Shown here one piece after another: positions 27,836 through 37,315 of a DNA stretch of 64,000 nt. Origin of the DNA: Phaeobacter porticola. GTDB lineage: Bacteria > Pseudomonadota > Alphaproteobacteria > Rhodobacterales > Rhodobacteraceae. The stretch is from NCBI RefSeq assembly GCF_001888185.1, contig NZ_CP016364.1, forward strand, positions 2,976,001 through 3,040,000. The letters are read 5' to 3'. The position numbers and the translations under genes were made by a program. Within the stretch, counting starts at the first letter, position 1, and each line of letters begins with the position of its first letter. The notes beneath the pieces are model-generated. The model was not told the origin of the DNA and did not search any database. It worked only from the letters and a program-made list of their open reading frames with translations.

Positions 27836-30800
27836 ATGACCCAGCTCAGCCATAAATTTCAAAGCTACCAACTGGATGACCGCTACGAGTTGACCAAAGG
27901 TCGTGTTTTTCTGACCGGCACCCAGGCCCTTGCACGGGTAATGTTGGATCAGGCGCGACGTGATCAGAACGCGGGACTGAACACGGCGGGCTTTGTCTCC
28001 GGCTACCGTGGCTCCCCTCTGGGCGGCGTGGATCTGGAATTCTGGCGCAGCCGCAAGCGGATGGACGCGCATAAGATCACCTTTATGCCCGCCGTGAACG
28101 AGGATCTAGGCGCCACCGCAGTCCTGGGCGCGCAGCAGGCGATCCTAGACCCACACTGCAAAGTCGAAGGTGTCTTTTCCATGTGGTACGGCAAGGGGCC
28201 GGGTGTTGACCGTTCGGGTGATGCGCTGAAACATGGCAACGCCTACGGATCCTCCGCAAAGGGCGGGGTTCTGGTTGTCGCGGGTGATGATCATGGCTGT
28301 GTGAGTTCGTCCATGCCGCACCAGTCTGATGTCGCCTTTATGTCCTGGTTCATGCCGGTGCTGAACCCTGCTGATGTGTCCGAGTTCCTGGAATTCGGCG
28401 AGTATGGTTTTGCTTTGTCGCGCTACTCCGGCACGTGGGTCGGGTTCAAGGCTGTGTCCGAAACCGTCGAAAGTGCACGCTCGGTTGAATTGCAACCCGA
28501 TCGCAGTTTCACCTATCCCAACCTTCCAGGTTACCCCGGTGGGCTGCACATCCGACGGTCTGACCTGCCCTCGCCTGAGATTGAAACCCGCATTCACGCC
28601 AAGCTGCGTGCTGTGCGTGCCTTTGCCGAAGCCAACCCGATTGACACCCGCATCTATGACCTACCGCGGGCCAAATTTGGCTTTGTCACCACTGGCAAAG
28701 GCCATCTTGACCTAATGGAGGCGCTTCGGCTTCTAGGATTGGATGCCGATACCTGTAAGCGTCTTGGCATCGACATCTACAAGGTTGGTATGGTCTGGCC
28801 TCTTGCCCGTACCGAAGCGCTGCGTTTCATGAAGGGCAAGCAGGAGGTGATGGTTGTTGAAGAGAAACGCGGCATCATCGAGAGTCAGTTCAAAGAGTAT
28901 TTTTACGACTGGCCCGGCGACAAACCAGAACGAATGGTGGGTAAGCACGACAGCAAAGGCAATCCACTGATCCCTTGGACGGGAGAGCTGTCGCCCCTGT
29001 TGCTGGTGCCAATTGTGGCCGAACGGCTAGACCGCTTCTTTCCGCAGGAGAACCTGCTCGACAGGGCGCGTGTGCTGACCGAACAGCCACCTAAGCTGCT
29101 GAATATACCAGGCGCCACCCGTACGCCCTATTTCTGCTCGGGCTGTCCGCACAACAGTTCAACCAAGTTGCCCGAGGGCAGTCAGGCAAACTCCGGCATT
29201 GGCTGCCACGTCATGGCCAGCTGGATGGACCGTGAGACCGCCGGTTACGCACAGATGGGAGGCGAAGGTGTGCCCTGGACCGTTGCCTCCAAATTCAACG
29301 GCGGCAAGCATGTGTTCCAGAACCTTGGCGAGGGCACATGGTATCATTCCGGCAGTCTTGCCATTCGTCAGGCGGTCGCCGTCGGCACCAATATCACCTA
29401 TAAAATCCTGTATAACGACGCGGTCGCGATGACTGGCGGTCAACCGGTAGATGGCCCTGTCAGCGTCGTTGGCATCGCCCAAACCTGTCGTGCCGAAGGC
29501 GTTGATCGGATCGCGCTGGTTTCGGATGATATCGACAAATTCTCGGCCAGCGATTTTCCTGCAGGCACCAGTTTCCATGATCGCAGCGATCTTGACATGC
29601 TGCAACGCGAACTGCGCGACATACCCGGTGTCACCGTGCTGATCTATGAACAGACCTGCGCCACCGAAAAACGCCGCCGCCGCAAGCGTGGCACCATGGA
29701 AGACCCCAAGCGCTTCGCCTTCATCAACGACTTGGTCTGCGAGGGGTGTGGCGACTGCTCGGTTGAATCAAACTGTCTCAGTGTTGAACCGAAAGAGACA
29801 CCATTCGGACGCAAGCGAAAAATCAACCTCTCAAGTTGCAACAAAGATTTTTCCTGTTTGAATGGCTTCTGCCCCAGCTTTGTCACCGTCGAAGGCGCCA
29901 CGAGGCGCAAGAAGAAACTTGCTCAACTAGATGCGGCAGCCCTGACTGCTGATTTGCCCACGCCCGCCTTGCCCTCGTTGCAAGAACCCTTCGATCTGCT
30001 GGTCACGGGCGTCGGAGGCACCGGTGTAGTCACGGTCGGCGCGTTGATCACCATGGCCGCCCATCTAGAGGGCAAAGGCGCCAGCGTGCTTGATTTCACG
30101 GGCTTTGCGCAAAAATTTGGCACGGTTCTGGGCTACATCCGCTTGTCCAATACCCCGGCAGATCTCAATCAGGTGCGCATTGATCAACGCGGCGCTGATG
30201 CGGTGATTGGTTGTGACGTTGTGGTCAGTTCTGCACCCAAGGCTTCGGCCCATTATCGGCCCGGCACTAAGATAGTGTTGAACCGCGCTGAAATGCCCAC
30301 CGGCGATCTGGTGTTGCGACGCGACGCCGACCTGAGGGTCAAGCTGCGCGAAACGTCTATCGCGGATTTAATCGGTGCGGAAAACCTATCCGGTTTCAAT
30401 GCGAACGAAACCGCCGAAACCCTGCTTGGGGAGGCGGTTCTGGCCAATGTTATGATGCTGGGCTTTGCCTGGCAAAAAGGACTGGTCCCTGTCAGTATTG
30501 GCGCGCTCGATCAGGCCATCGTATTGAACGGTGTCGCCATCGACAAAAATCGACTCGCCTTTGCGATTGGCCGCGCCATGGCGCATAAACCGGACCGGCT
30601 ATCTGCTCTCTACACAGAAGAGGACGCGCATACGGAAACCGTGGCAGAGTTGATCGACCGCCGCGCGACCTTCCTGACCGGATATCAGAATGTGGACTAC
30701 GCCAAATCCTATACCAGCCAGCTAGAACAGCTTCGTGTGTCGCTCCCAGAGGACCGCTCTAATGATCTCATTGCTACGGCAGCGCGCGCTCTTTTCAAGC

Positions 30801-31258
30801 TGATGGCCTACAAAGATGAGTTCGAGGTTGCCCGCCTGCTCAGCGATGACACCTTCAAACACCAACTTGAGACAGAGTTCGATGGGGACTACCGGGTGAA
30901 CTACCATCTCGCACCGCCACTCCTCAGCCGCAAGACCGACGCACGAGGTCGCCCGCGCAAGATGCAGTTTGGCGCGTGGATGCGCCCGGTATTGCGTCTG
31001 ATGGCCAAGGGTCGCCGACTAAGAGGCAGCCGCTGGAACCCTTTTGGTCACCACGAAGAGGCTCGGCTGCACCGTGATCTACTGGCATGGTATCAGACCA
31101 TCTTGACCGACGCGGCCAATCGCTATCATTCGGACAACCACGACGTCTGGCTGGCGGTTCTCAGCGCCCCGATGGAGATCCGCGGCTATGGTCCAGTGCG
31201 GATGGCTGCCGCAGAGAAAGCCAAGGCCCAGATGCGCGCGCGACTGGCAGGACTTTGA
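27836..31258 (+). CDS. Indolepyruvate ferredoxin oxidoreductase family protein, fused subunits
   Basis: A 1140-residue TPP- and Fe-S-dependent 2-oxoacid oxidoreductase that oxidatively decarboxylates aryl- or branched-chain 2-oxoacids to acyl-CoA. The order is: an N-terminal pyrimidine/TPP domain (about 1-400), a TPP-binding domain (about 400-600; FCSGCPHNSST, then GGEGVPW), a ferredoxin-like cluster CEGCGDCSVESNC (about 639-651), and a gamma domain near 710-900 (TGVGGTGVVTVGAL). The start MTQLSHKF is chosen because AAGGGA is 8 bases upstream. The single-chain form is typical of alphaproteobacteria. A divergent Lrp/AsnC regulator suggests a role in amino-acid catabolism. Confidence 0.9.
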   Translation: MTQLSHKFQSYQLDDRYELTKGRVFLTGTQALARVMLDQARRDQNAGLNTAGFVSGYRGSPLGGVDLEFWRSRKRMDAHKITFMPAVNEDLGATAVLGAQQAILDPHCKVEGVFSMWYGKGPGVDRSGDALKHGNAYGSSAKGGVLVVAGDDHGCVSSSMPHQSDVAFMSWFMPVLNPADVSEFLEFGEYGFALSRYSGTWVGFKAVSETVESARSVELQPDRSFTYPNLPGYPGGLHIRRSDLPSPEIETRIHAKLRAVRAFAEANPIDTRIYDLPRAKFGFVTTGKGHLDLMEALRLLGLDADTCKRLGIDIYKVGMVWPLARTEALRFMKGKQEVMVVEEKRGIIESQFKEYFYDWPGDKPERMVGKHDSKGNPLIPWTGELSPLLLVPIVAERLDRFFPQENLLDRARVLTEQPPKLLNIPGATRTPYFCSGCPHNSSTKLPEGSQANSGIGCHVMASWMDRETAGYAQMGGEGVPWTVASKFNGGKHVFQNLGEGTWYHSGSLAIRQAVAVGTNITYKILYNDAVAMTGGQPVDGPVSVVGIAQTCRAEGVDRIALVSDDIDKFSASDFPAGTSFHDRSDLDMLQRELRDIPGVTVLIYEQTCATEKRRRRKRGTMEDPKRFAFINDLVCEGCGDCSVESNCLSVEPKETPFGRKRKINLSSCNKDFSCLNGFCPSFVTVEGATRRKKKLAQLDAAALTADLPTPALPSLQEPFDLLVTGVGGTGVVTVGALITMAAHLEGKGASVLDFTGFAQKFGTVLGYIRLSNTPADLNQVRIDQRGADAVIGCDVVVSSAPKASAHYRPGTKIVLNRAEMPTGDLVLRRDADLRVKLRETSIADLIGAENLSGFNANETAETLLGEAVLANVMMLGFAWQKGLVPVSIGALDQAIVLNGVAIDKNRLAFAIGRAMAHKPDRLSALYTEEDAHTETVAELIDRRATFLTGYQNVDYAKSYTSQLEQLRVSLPEDRSNDLIATAARALFKLMAYKDEFEVARLLSDDTFKHQLETEFDGDYRVNYHLAPPLLSRKTDARGRPRKMQFGAWMRPVLRLMAKGRRLRGSRWNPFGHHEEARLHRDLLAWYQTILTDAANRYHSDNHDVWLAVLSAPMEIRGYGPVRMAAAEKAKAQMRARLAGL

Positions 31259-31276
31259 CGCAATAATGTCGGATGA

Positions 31277-31942
31277 TCATGGACGCCAATACTGCTTGGC
31301 GTAACTTGCAAACTCGGCCAGCTCTGCGGGGCTGGCCGCTTGACCAGTGAACACCTCCAGATAGGCATCTGTCATACTCAACCGCTGATCGTAATGTTCG
31401 TTCAGACCCGCCATGTCATACCCTAACTGCATGTAATACAGAACTTTTGCGCGGGTCAGCGCCTCGCGTTCGGCATAGTTGTAGCGCAGAAACATGGCTG
31501 TCAGAGCGTCGATTCGGCGACCATCGGACATGTCCAGAATATTCCGTACATGGCCAGATCTTCGTGCCCAGTCACGCACTGCAAAATCCAAGGCGGTGTT
31601 GAACAATTGTGGATTGGCCGTGCACCGGAAAACGTTCAGCACAGCTGCGGTAATGGTCTCTGCCGCAGCTTCTGCCTGTCCGATCATACCAGTGGTATTG
31701 GTCTGCTCCCACATAGTCAGCAACGCATCCAGCAGATCCTGCCGTGACTTGAAATACCAATAGAACGACGAGCGTGAGACACCCATTCTCTCTGCCAGCG
31801 CCAGTACTTTGACCTGCTCCACACCATCCGTGATAAGCACGTCCATCGCCACGTTCAGCCAATCGGCGCGTGTCACCTTAACATTGCCAATCAACGGTGT
31901 AGCATCGGGATTGTCGCGATGCAGGATGGGTTTGTCTGACAT
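31277..31942 (-). CDS. TetR-family transcriptional regulator
   Basis: A 221-residue regulator with an N-terminal helix-turn-helix (LALAERMGVSRSSFYWYFKS, about residues 45-64) preceded by a 30-residue tail. The start MSDKPILHRDN is preferred over an ATG 48 bases upstream because the added part is unlike the family. It converges on the ior gene and is followed upstream by a GST gene on the same strand, with about 100 bases between; the target is unknown. Confidence 0.87.
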   Translation of the reverse strand: MSDKPILHRDNPDATPLIGNVKVTRADWLNVAMDVLITDGVEQVKVLALAERMGVSRSSFYWYFKSRQDLLDALLTMWEQTNTTGMIGQAEAAAETITAAVLNVFRCTANPQLFNTALDFAVRDWARRSGHVRNILDMSDGRRIDALTAMFLRYNYAEREALTRAKVLYYMQLGYDMAGLNEHYDQRLSMTDAYLEVFTGQAASPAELAEFASYAKQYWRP

Positions 31943-32048
31943 ACTGTGCCTCTGGGCTGCGAGATCGAAGAAGCGCCCAAAGCGCCGCATCTGTCTCGCT
32001 AACCTGCCGGTGTTTGAACCCGCTGTCCATCCGTTCGGGACGGGGTTG

Positions 32049-32678
32049 TCAAAGCCGGGCGCTGGGCCGCTCCGCTATGCGGTCGTGCCACGCATGTGTC
32101 GCGGTACTGCTCTCAGGAATTCGCATTTTGATAACCCGCGCAAAATCAACAAAGACAAAAGCCGCAATATCAGCAAGGGTCAGGTGATCCAGCGCCACAT
32201 AAGCACTTTGCTGAAGACGAGCCTCCAGCAGGTCAAAGAATTTCTTGGTGCGCGCACGCCCACGCTCGGCCAGTTCGGGCAGCTGCGCATAATTTTCCGG
32301 GCCAGGGATGGCACGATGAGCGAACGCCGGATGACTGTTGCGCAGCGCTTCGCCAATGGGCAGACCACCCTGAGCTTCCACAATAGCATGCCACATCAAT
32401 ACCTGCCCCTTCTCGGCGGGTGTGCGCCCCATCAAGGGCGGGTCCGGGTGCAATGCCTCCAGATAGGCCGCGATACCCAAGTTCTCAGTCAGCGTCAGGC
32501 CGTCGTCCGTCACCAATACCGGAATAGTGGCACGTGGATTGATCGACCGAAACGCTTCGGATAATTGCTCTCCCTTAGCGATGGAGATGTCGCGGGTTTC
32601 TATTTGCAGGCCCTTTTCCGCAATGAACATCCGTGCGCGTCTTGGGTTCGGCGCAGTGCTGCAATCGTAAAAAATCAT
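32049..32678 (-). CDS. Glutathione S-transferase family protein
   Basis: A 209-residue cytosolic GST: N-terminal thioredoxin-like domain (MIFYDCSTAPNPRRARMFIA; NPRATIPVLVTDDG carries the cis-Pro, TENLGIAAYL the Glu/Asn that binds glutathione) and an all-helical C-terminal domain. The start is set where this domain begins, with GAGG upstream. The neighbours give no substrate. Confidence 0.88.
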   Translation of the reverse strand: MIFYDCSTAPNPRRARMFIAEKGLQIETRDISIAKGEQLSEAFRSINPRATIPVLVTDDGLTLTENLGIAAYLEALHPDPPLMGRTPAEKGQVLMWHAIVEAQGGLPIGEALRNSHPAFAHRAIPGPENYAQLPELAERGRARTKKFFDLLEARLQQSAYVALDHLTLADIAAFVFVDFARVIKMRIPESSTATHAWHDRIAERPSARL

Positions 32679-32803
32679 ATCCCAACCTCTCGTCTGACCT
32701 GCGCAGCCTGCGCACACATCAGCCTAGGTCCGGTCGTCGTTCCAGCGCCAGACAAACCCCACGTCGCAACGACACGCACACATGCCTAGGATAAACTATA
32801 GGC

Positions 32804-33313
32804 TCAGCTGATCCGTTGATAGATATAGCAACGGCCGGGGACAGCTCCGTCAGGCAGAGGTTGCTCTTCCAATGCGTCAAAATACATCCGATCCGACGAC
32901 ACCATCAGCCCCCCGACTGACAACAGCGGCTCCACCAACGGCGAAACCATCCGGGCAAACATGTCGTTCTTTTCCCTGCTGTGCCCGCCCAGGTCGGCAT
33001 GGATCAGGCTAGCGCCGACAGGAAACCGCGAACATGCAGCGGGTAGCGTGTCGCGAACATCACCCAAAATAGTCAGCTCTTCAGCCGGGGTGCTATCGGG
33101 ATGCGAGGCGACAGCGCGTTCAAACACGTAAATGTCGCGGTCGCGGATACGTTCGCGCATGTGGTGAAACGTACGCCCGTTGCCCAGGCCCAATTCAAAC
33201 ACCGGCTCAGCGCGTCCCGCTGTCTTGGCGATTGCTGCATCCAGACAGGCGCGCTGCGATACCATACGGTCGATGAACAAATCCAGCCGGGTGGTGGTGC
33301 GTTGCTCGCTCAT
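32804..33313 (-). CDS. Small class I SAM-dependent methyltransferase-like protein
   Basis: A 169-residue protein with SAM motif I as FELGLGNGRTFHHMRERI (about residues 38-55) and an acidic residue ending strand 2 (VFERAV). It ends with PGRCYIYQRIS. Sequence and layout match the last gene of the glycosyltransferase operon (49823-50299), which has DIGLGNGRTYDHLRE and PGRYLFYRA, so the two are paralogues. The start has GAGGGA about 9 bases upstream. The methyl acceptor is unknown. It is divergent from the ABC importer operon at 33590. Confidence 0.75.
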   Translation of the reverse strand: MSEQRTTTRLDLFIDRMVSQRACLDAAIAKTAGRAEPVFELGLGNGRTFHHMRERIRDRDIYVFERAVASHPDSTPAEELTILGDVRDTLPAACSRFPVGASLIHADLGGHSREKNDMFARMVSPLVEPLLSVGGLMVSSDRMYFDALEEQPLPDGAVPGRCYIYQRIS

Positions 33314-33589
33314 GGCTTTTTCCCTCGGGGTGACTGGTGGCGGCGAAGTCTGCCTGTTGCGATAGCTCTGACAGAGATTGTCGTGAATGTGTAGTATGCA
33401 CAGACTATGCATCACCTACACGCAATACGAGATCACGGGCCTCTCGGGCGCTCAATTTTTCGACAGTGATCTTTATGGGATCGAAATGGGATTTGACTAT
33501 TGCCCTAATGGCGCGCGACAGTAGGCGAAAAAAACAGGGGATATGTAACCGCGATGCCAGCGTCTCAACAGCTGGGCGGCTTAGGCTAA

Positions 33590-35368
33590 ATGACGCCACT
33601 GCTGTCTGTCGAAAACCTTAGTATCGGCTTTGGCCGGGATGAATCTGTTGTACGGGACGTGAATTTTTCCGTCTCGCCAGGTGAAACCGTTGCGCTTGTT
33701 GGTGAAAGCGGATCTGGCAAGACCGTAACCTGCAGAGCTGTGCTGCGCATTCTGCCTAAGGCCGCCCAGATCCGATCCGGACAAATGATCTGGCGCGGGG
33801 TCAATGGTGGTGGCGAACGTGACCTGCGCACGCTGGGTGAACGGCAGATGCGTGACATTCGCGGCAATGAAATCGCGATGATCTTTCAGGAACCGATGCG
33901 ATCTCTCTCGCCCTTGCACCGCATTGGCAACCAAGTCGCCGAAGTGCTTTGGTTACATGGCGGTAAAAGCGAACGCGCAGCCAAACGCGAGGTTCTAACC
34001 TGTTTTGAACGTGTCGGATTTCCCGACCCCGAACGCACGTACAAATCCTACCCGTTCGAGCTGTCCGGAGGCATGCGCCAACGCGCCATGATCGCGATGG
34101 CAATGGTGGCCAAACCGGATCTGTTGATCGCAGATGAACCCACCACCGCCCTAGATGTGACAACGCAGGCGCAGGTGTTGGGCCTGATGAAAGACCTGCA
34201 ACGCGACACCGGCATGGCAATGATCCTGGTCACTCATGATCTGGGTGTCGTGGCAAATATGGCCGAGCAAGTTGTGGTCATGCACAAGGGCCGCGTCATG
34301 GAAGCCGGGAGCGCGAATGCCGTACTGGGCGCGCCAGCCCACCCTTATACGCAGGCTCTGTTCAAGGCAGCACCGGAAATCCCTGAGACCCCGGAACCCG
34401 TGTCGCCGGTTCCTCAGGCTGATATCATCCTTGAAATGCGCAACGTTTCAAAAACCTATGCACTGCGGGCGGGCAAGGGATGGTCGGCACCAACCTTGAT
34501 CCACGCCTGCAAAGAGCTGAATCTGTCGCTGCCCCGTGGCAAGACGCTGGCCATCGTCGGGGAGAGCGGATCTGGGAAAACCACTGCGGCACGCATTGCG
34601 CTTGGCGCAGAGCCTCCAGATCTGGGCGGCGAGGTGTTGTTTCGTGCAACGAGCGAGGCCGCCCCAATTGCAGTGCACGATCTGGACCGGAGCGCGCGCA
34701 AGAAGTTTCAGCGCGCCGCGCAGATGGTGTTTCAGGACCCCTACTCTTCCCTTTCACCGCGTATGCGGATTCAAGACGCCATTGTTGAACCGTTAGAGAT
34801 TCATGGTCTTGGCACCCGCAGCAGCCGTCGTGACCGCGCCGCTGAGATGCTGCGACTGGTGGGGCTGCAACCGGATATGCTACTTCGCTATCCGCATGCA
34901 TTCTCCGGCGGCCAACGCCAGCGCCTGTCAATTGCACGGGCACTGATGCTGGACCCGGCGCTGATCGTTTGCGACGAGCCGACATCAGCATTGGATGTCT
35001 CGGTACAGGAACAGATCCTGCGTCTGTTAGAAGATATTCGTGATCAACAACAGCTGTCCTATCTCTTTATCAGTCATGATCTGGCAGTGGTGGCGCGGAT
35101 CGCAGATGAAGTGGCCGTGATGCGTCGTGGTATGGTCGTTGAACAAGCCCCCCCAGAGACGCTGTTTTACAATCCACAGCACCCCTACACCAAGGCGCTG
35201 ATCGCAGCTCAGCCAGAACCCAGCATCGCGCGCCCAATAGATCTAAAGCTGGTCGCTCAGGGCGCCGGATCACCCGACAGCTGGCCAGATCGTTTCAAAT
35301 TCTCCGGCATCTCGGCCCCGCCACTGGTGCAAGTGGAGCCCGGACATAAGGTACGTTGTCATGTTTAA
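33590..35368 (+). CDS. Oligopeptide-type ABC transporter ATPase, two fused ATP-binding domains
   Basis: A 592-residue protein made of two complete ABC ATPase domains of DppD and DppF type. The first has Walker A GESGSGKT (about 38-45), signature LSGGMRQR and Walker B LLIADEPTTALD; the second has Walker A GESGSGKT (about 322-329), signature FSGGQRQR and IVCDEPTSALD. All catalytic positions are intact. It energises the two permeases encoded downstream, as YejF-type fused ATPases do. It is first of a five-gene unit; its stop overlaps the binding-protein gene by 8 bases. Confidence 0.92.
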   Translation: MTPLLSVENLSIGFGRDESVVRDVNFSVSPGETVALVGESGSGKTVTCRAVLRILPKAAQIRSGQMIWRGVNGGGERDLRTLGERQMRDIRGNEIAMIFQEPMRSLSPLHRIGNQVAEVLWLHGGKSERAAKREVLTCFERVGFPDPERTYKSYPFELSGGMRQRAMIAMAMVAKPDLLIADEPTTALDVTTQAQVLGLMKDLQRDTGMAMILVTHDLGVVANMAEQVVVMHKGRVMEAGSANAVLGAPAHPYTQALFKAAPEIPETPEPVSPVPQADIILEMRNVSKTYALRAGKGWSAPTLIHACKELNLSLPRGKTLAIVGESGSGKTTAARIALGAEPPDLGGEVLFRATSEAAPIAVHDLDRSARKKFQRAAQMVFQDPYSSLSPRMRIQDAIVEPLEIHGLGTRSSRRDRAAEMLRLVGLQPDMLLRYPHAFSGGQRQRLSIARALMLDPALIVCDEPTSALDVSVQEQILRLLEDIRDQQQLSYLFISHDLAVVARIADEVAVMRRGMVVEQAPPETLFYNPQHPYTKALIAAQPEPSIARPIDLKLVAQGAGSPDSWPDRFKFSGISAPPLVQVEPGHKVRCHV

Positions 35369-37301
35369 TCTGCAAAGATCCTTCCTAGTACTGACAAGAA
35401 GCGCAATTTTGGGTCCTGTTATCTCATCTGCGATAGCGCTCTCTGCTATCGCAGCCCCTAATGCCCAAGAAAGTAACTTCTGGGCTCAGGAGGTCGAGGC
35501 TGGTGATCTGCCACCCGTCGGCCAGCGCCTGCCCGACATGCCGCTGGTGGTTGATCTTGATGTGAAAGGCCGCGAGGCAGGCACGCCAGGTGGCACGCTT
35601 AACACCATGGTGACCCGGTCCAAGGATATTCGCCAGATGGTGGTCTATGGCTACGCCCGGCTCGCCGGGTATGATGAAGACTACCACCTCCGACCCGATA
35701 TCCTGCTTGGATTTGAGGTAGAGAACAATCGCCGCTTCACCCTGAATCTGCGCCCTGGTCATCGCTGGTCCAACGGTGATCCATTCACCGCTGCCGATTT
35801 CGAGTATTGGTGGAAAGATGTCGCAAACAATTTGCTGCTGAACCCCACCGGTGTTCCCGATTACTTGCGGGTCAATGGCGCCCTTCCCACGGTCAGCTTC
35901 CCCGATGAGACAACCGTGATCTATGAATGGGACGCTCCAAATCCCAGTTTCCTGCACAGCCTGGCCCAGGCAAGCCCTCCGTTTATTTATCGTCCATCGA
36001 CCTATCTGAAACAGTTTCACGCAGACTACGCCGATCCAGAAAAGCTCGCTGAAGAGGTCGACTATGCCCGTGTTAAGAGCTGGGCCGCGCTGCACAACAA
36101 GCTCGACAATATGTACAAATTTGACAACCATGAGCTGCCAACGTTGCAGCCATGGATCAATGCCACCTCTGGCAAGAAGATCCGCCATCTCTTTGTGCGC
36201 AATCCCTACTACCACCGCATCGACAGCAATGGCGTGCAGCTGCCCTATATCGACACCGTCGAAATGGAGATTGTTGCCGGTGGGTTGGTCGCCGCCAAAG
36301 CAAACGCGGGCGAAGCTGATCTTCAGGCTCGCGGCCTCGGCTTTCGCGACATTCCAATCCTGCGCAAGGGCGAGAGCGACGGAGCAAACTACAAAACCTA
36401 TCTTTGGGGAAATGGCACCGCATCGCAGATCGCCATCTATCCAAACCTAAACGTCAATGACGACCAGTGGCGCAGCTTACTGCGGGACACACGGGTTCGA
36501 CGCGCCCTATCGGTTGCAATCAACCGCGCAGGCATCAACAAGGCGCTCTATTTCAAACTGGCCAAACCTGGTGCCATGACCGTATTGGAGGCCAGTCCAT
36601 TTTTTGATCCCGCCCTGCGCAAAGCTTGGGCACAATATGATCCCGAGTTGGCCAACAAATTGCTCGACGAGGCCGGTCTCGACCAGCGCGATGGGTATGG
36701 CATTCGCAAGCTGCCAGATGGGCGCCCGATGGAGCTGGTGGTGGAAACAGCAGGCGAACGCCAAGAGGTCGAGAACGCGCTACAGATTATCTCAGATGAC
36801 TGGCGCGATGTTGGCGTCAAACTGGTGATGCGCCCACTGGACCGCGATATTCTGCGCAACAGAGTGTTTTCAGGAACAACAATGGCCTCGGTCTGGTATG
36901 GCTGGGACAATGGCCTGCCGCAGATCTATACCTCTCCGGCCTATCTGGCGCCAACCGATCAAGTGTTTTTGTCTTGGCCCAAATGGGGACAATTCCACCA
37001 GACTGGCGGCGACGTTGGTGAAGCCCCGGATCTCGCCCCGGCCCAGCGGCTGTTGGAACTTTGGCACAGCTGGGAAGCTGCGGAAACAGATGAGGCGCGC
37101 ACAGCGGTGTGGCAGGAAATGTTGAAGATCCATGCCGACGAGGTCTATGCAATTGGCCTGGTCGCTGCAGCACCGCAGCCTGTTGTCGTCAGCAAGCGCC
37201 TTCGCAATGTACCGGCCAAGGGCATCTGGGCTTGGGATCCGGGCGCGCATTTTGGCATCTACCGCCCGGATGAGTTCTTCTTCGAAGACGGCAAAGGTTG
37301 A
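35361..37301 (+). CDS. ABC transporter substrate-binding protein, family 5
   Basis: A 646-residue periplasmic binding protein of the oligopeptide/nickel-type family. A signal peptide (about residues 1-34, ending near APNA/QE) precedes the mature protein, which has the domain features FTLNLRPGHRWSNGDPFTAADF (each lobe broken by longer insertions) and RVRRALSVAINRAGINK. It is longer than DppA-like proteins (about 530), resembling the large binding proteins of rhizobial sugar or peptide importers. The ligand cannot be read from the sequence. It is followed by two permease genes. Confidence 0.9.
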   Translation: MFNLQRSFLVLTRSAILGPVISSAIALSAIAAPNAQESNFWAQEVEAGDLPPVGQRLPDMPLVVDLDVKGREAGTPGGTLNTMVTRSKDIRQMVVYGYARLAGYDEDYHLRPDILLGFEVENNRRFTLNLRPGHRWSNGDPFTAADFEYWWKDVANNLLLNPTGVPDYLRVNGALPTVSFPDETTVIYEWDAPNPSFLHSLAQASPPFIYRPSTYLKQFHADYADPEKLAEEVDYARVKSWAALHNKLDNMYKFDNHELPTLQPWINATSGKKIRHLFVRNPYYHRIDSNGVQLPYIDTVEMEIVAGGLVAAKANAGEADLQARGLGFRDIPILRKGESDGANYKTYLWGNGTASQIAIYPNLNVNDDQWRSLLRDTRVRRALSVAINRAGINKALYFKLAKPGAMTVLEASPFFDPALRKAWAQYDPELANKLLDEAGLDQRDGYGIRKLPDGRPMELVVETAGERQEVENALQIISDDWRDVGVKLVMRPLDRDILRNRVFSGTTMASVWYGWDNGLPQIYTSPAYLAPTDQVFLSWPKWGQFHQTGGDVGEAPDLAPAQRLLELWHSWEAAETDEARTAVWQEMLKIHADEVYAIGLVAAAPQPVVVSKRLRNVPAKGIWAWDPGAHFGIYRPDEFFFEDGKG

Positions 37302-37315
37302 GGGAACGCAATCTG

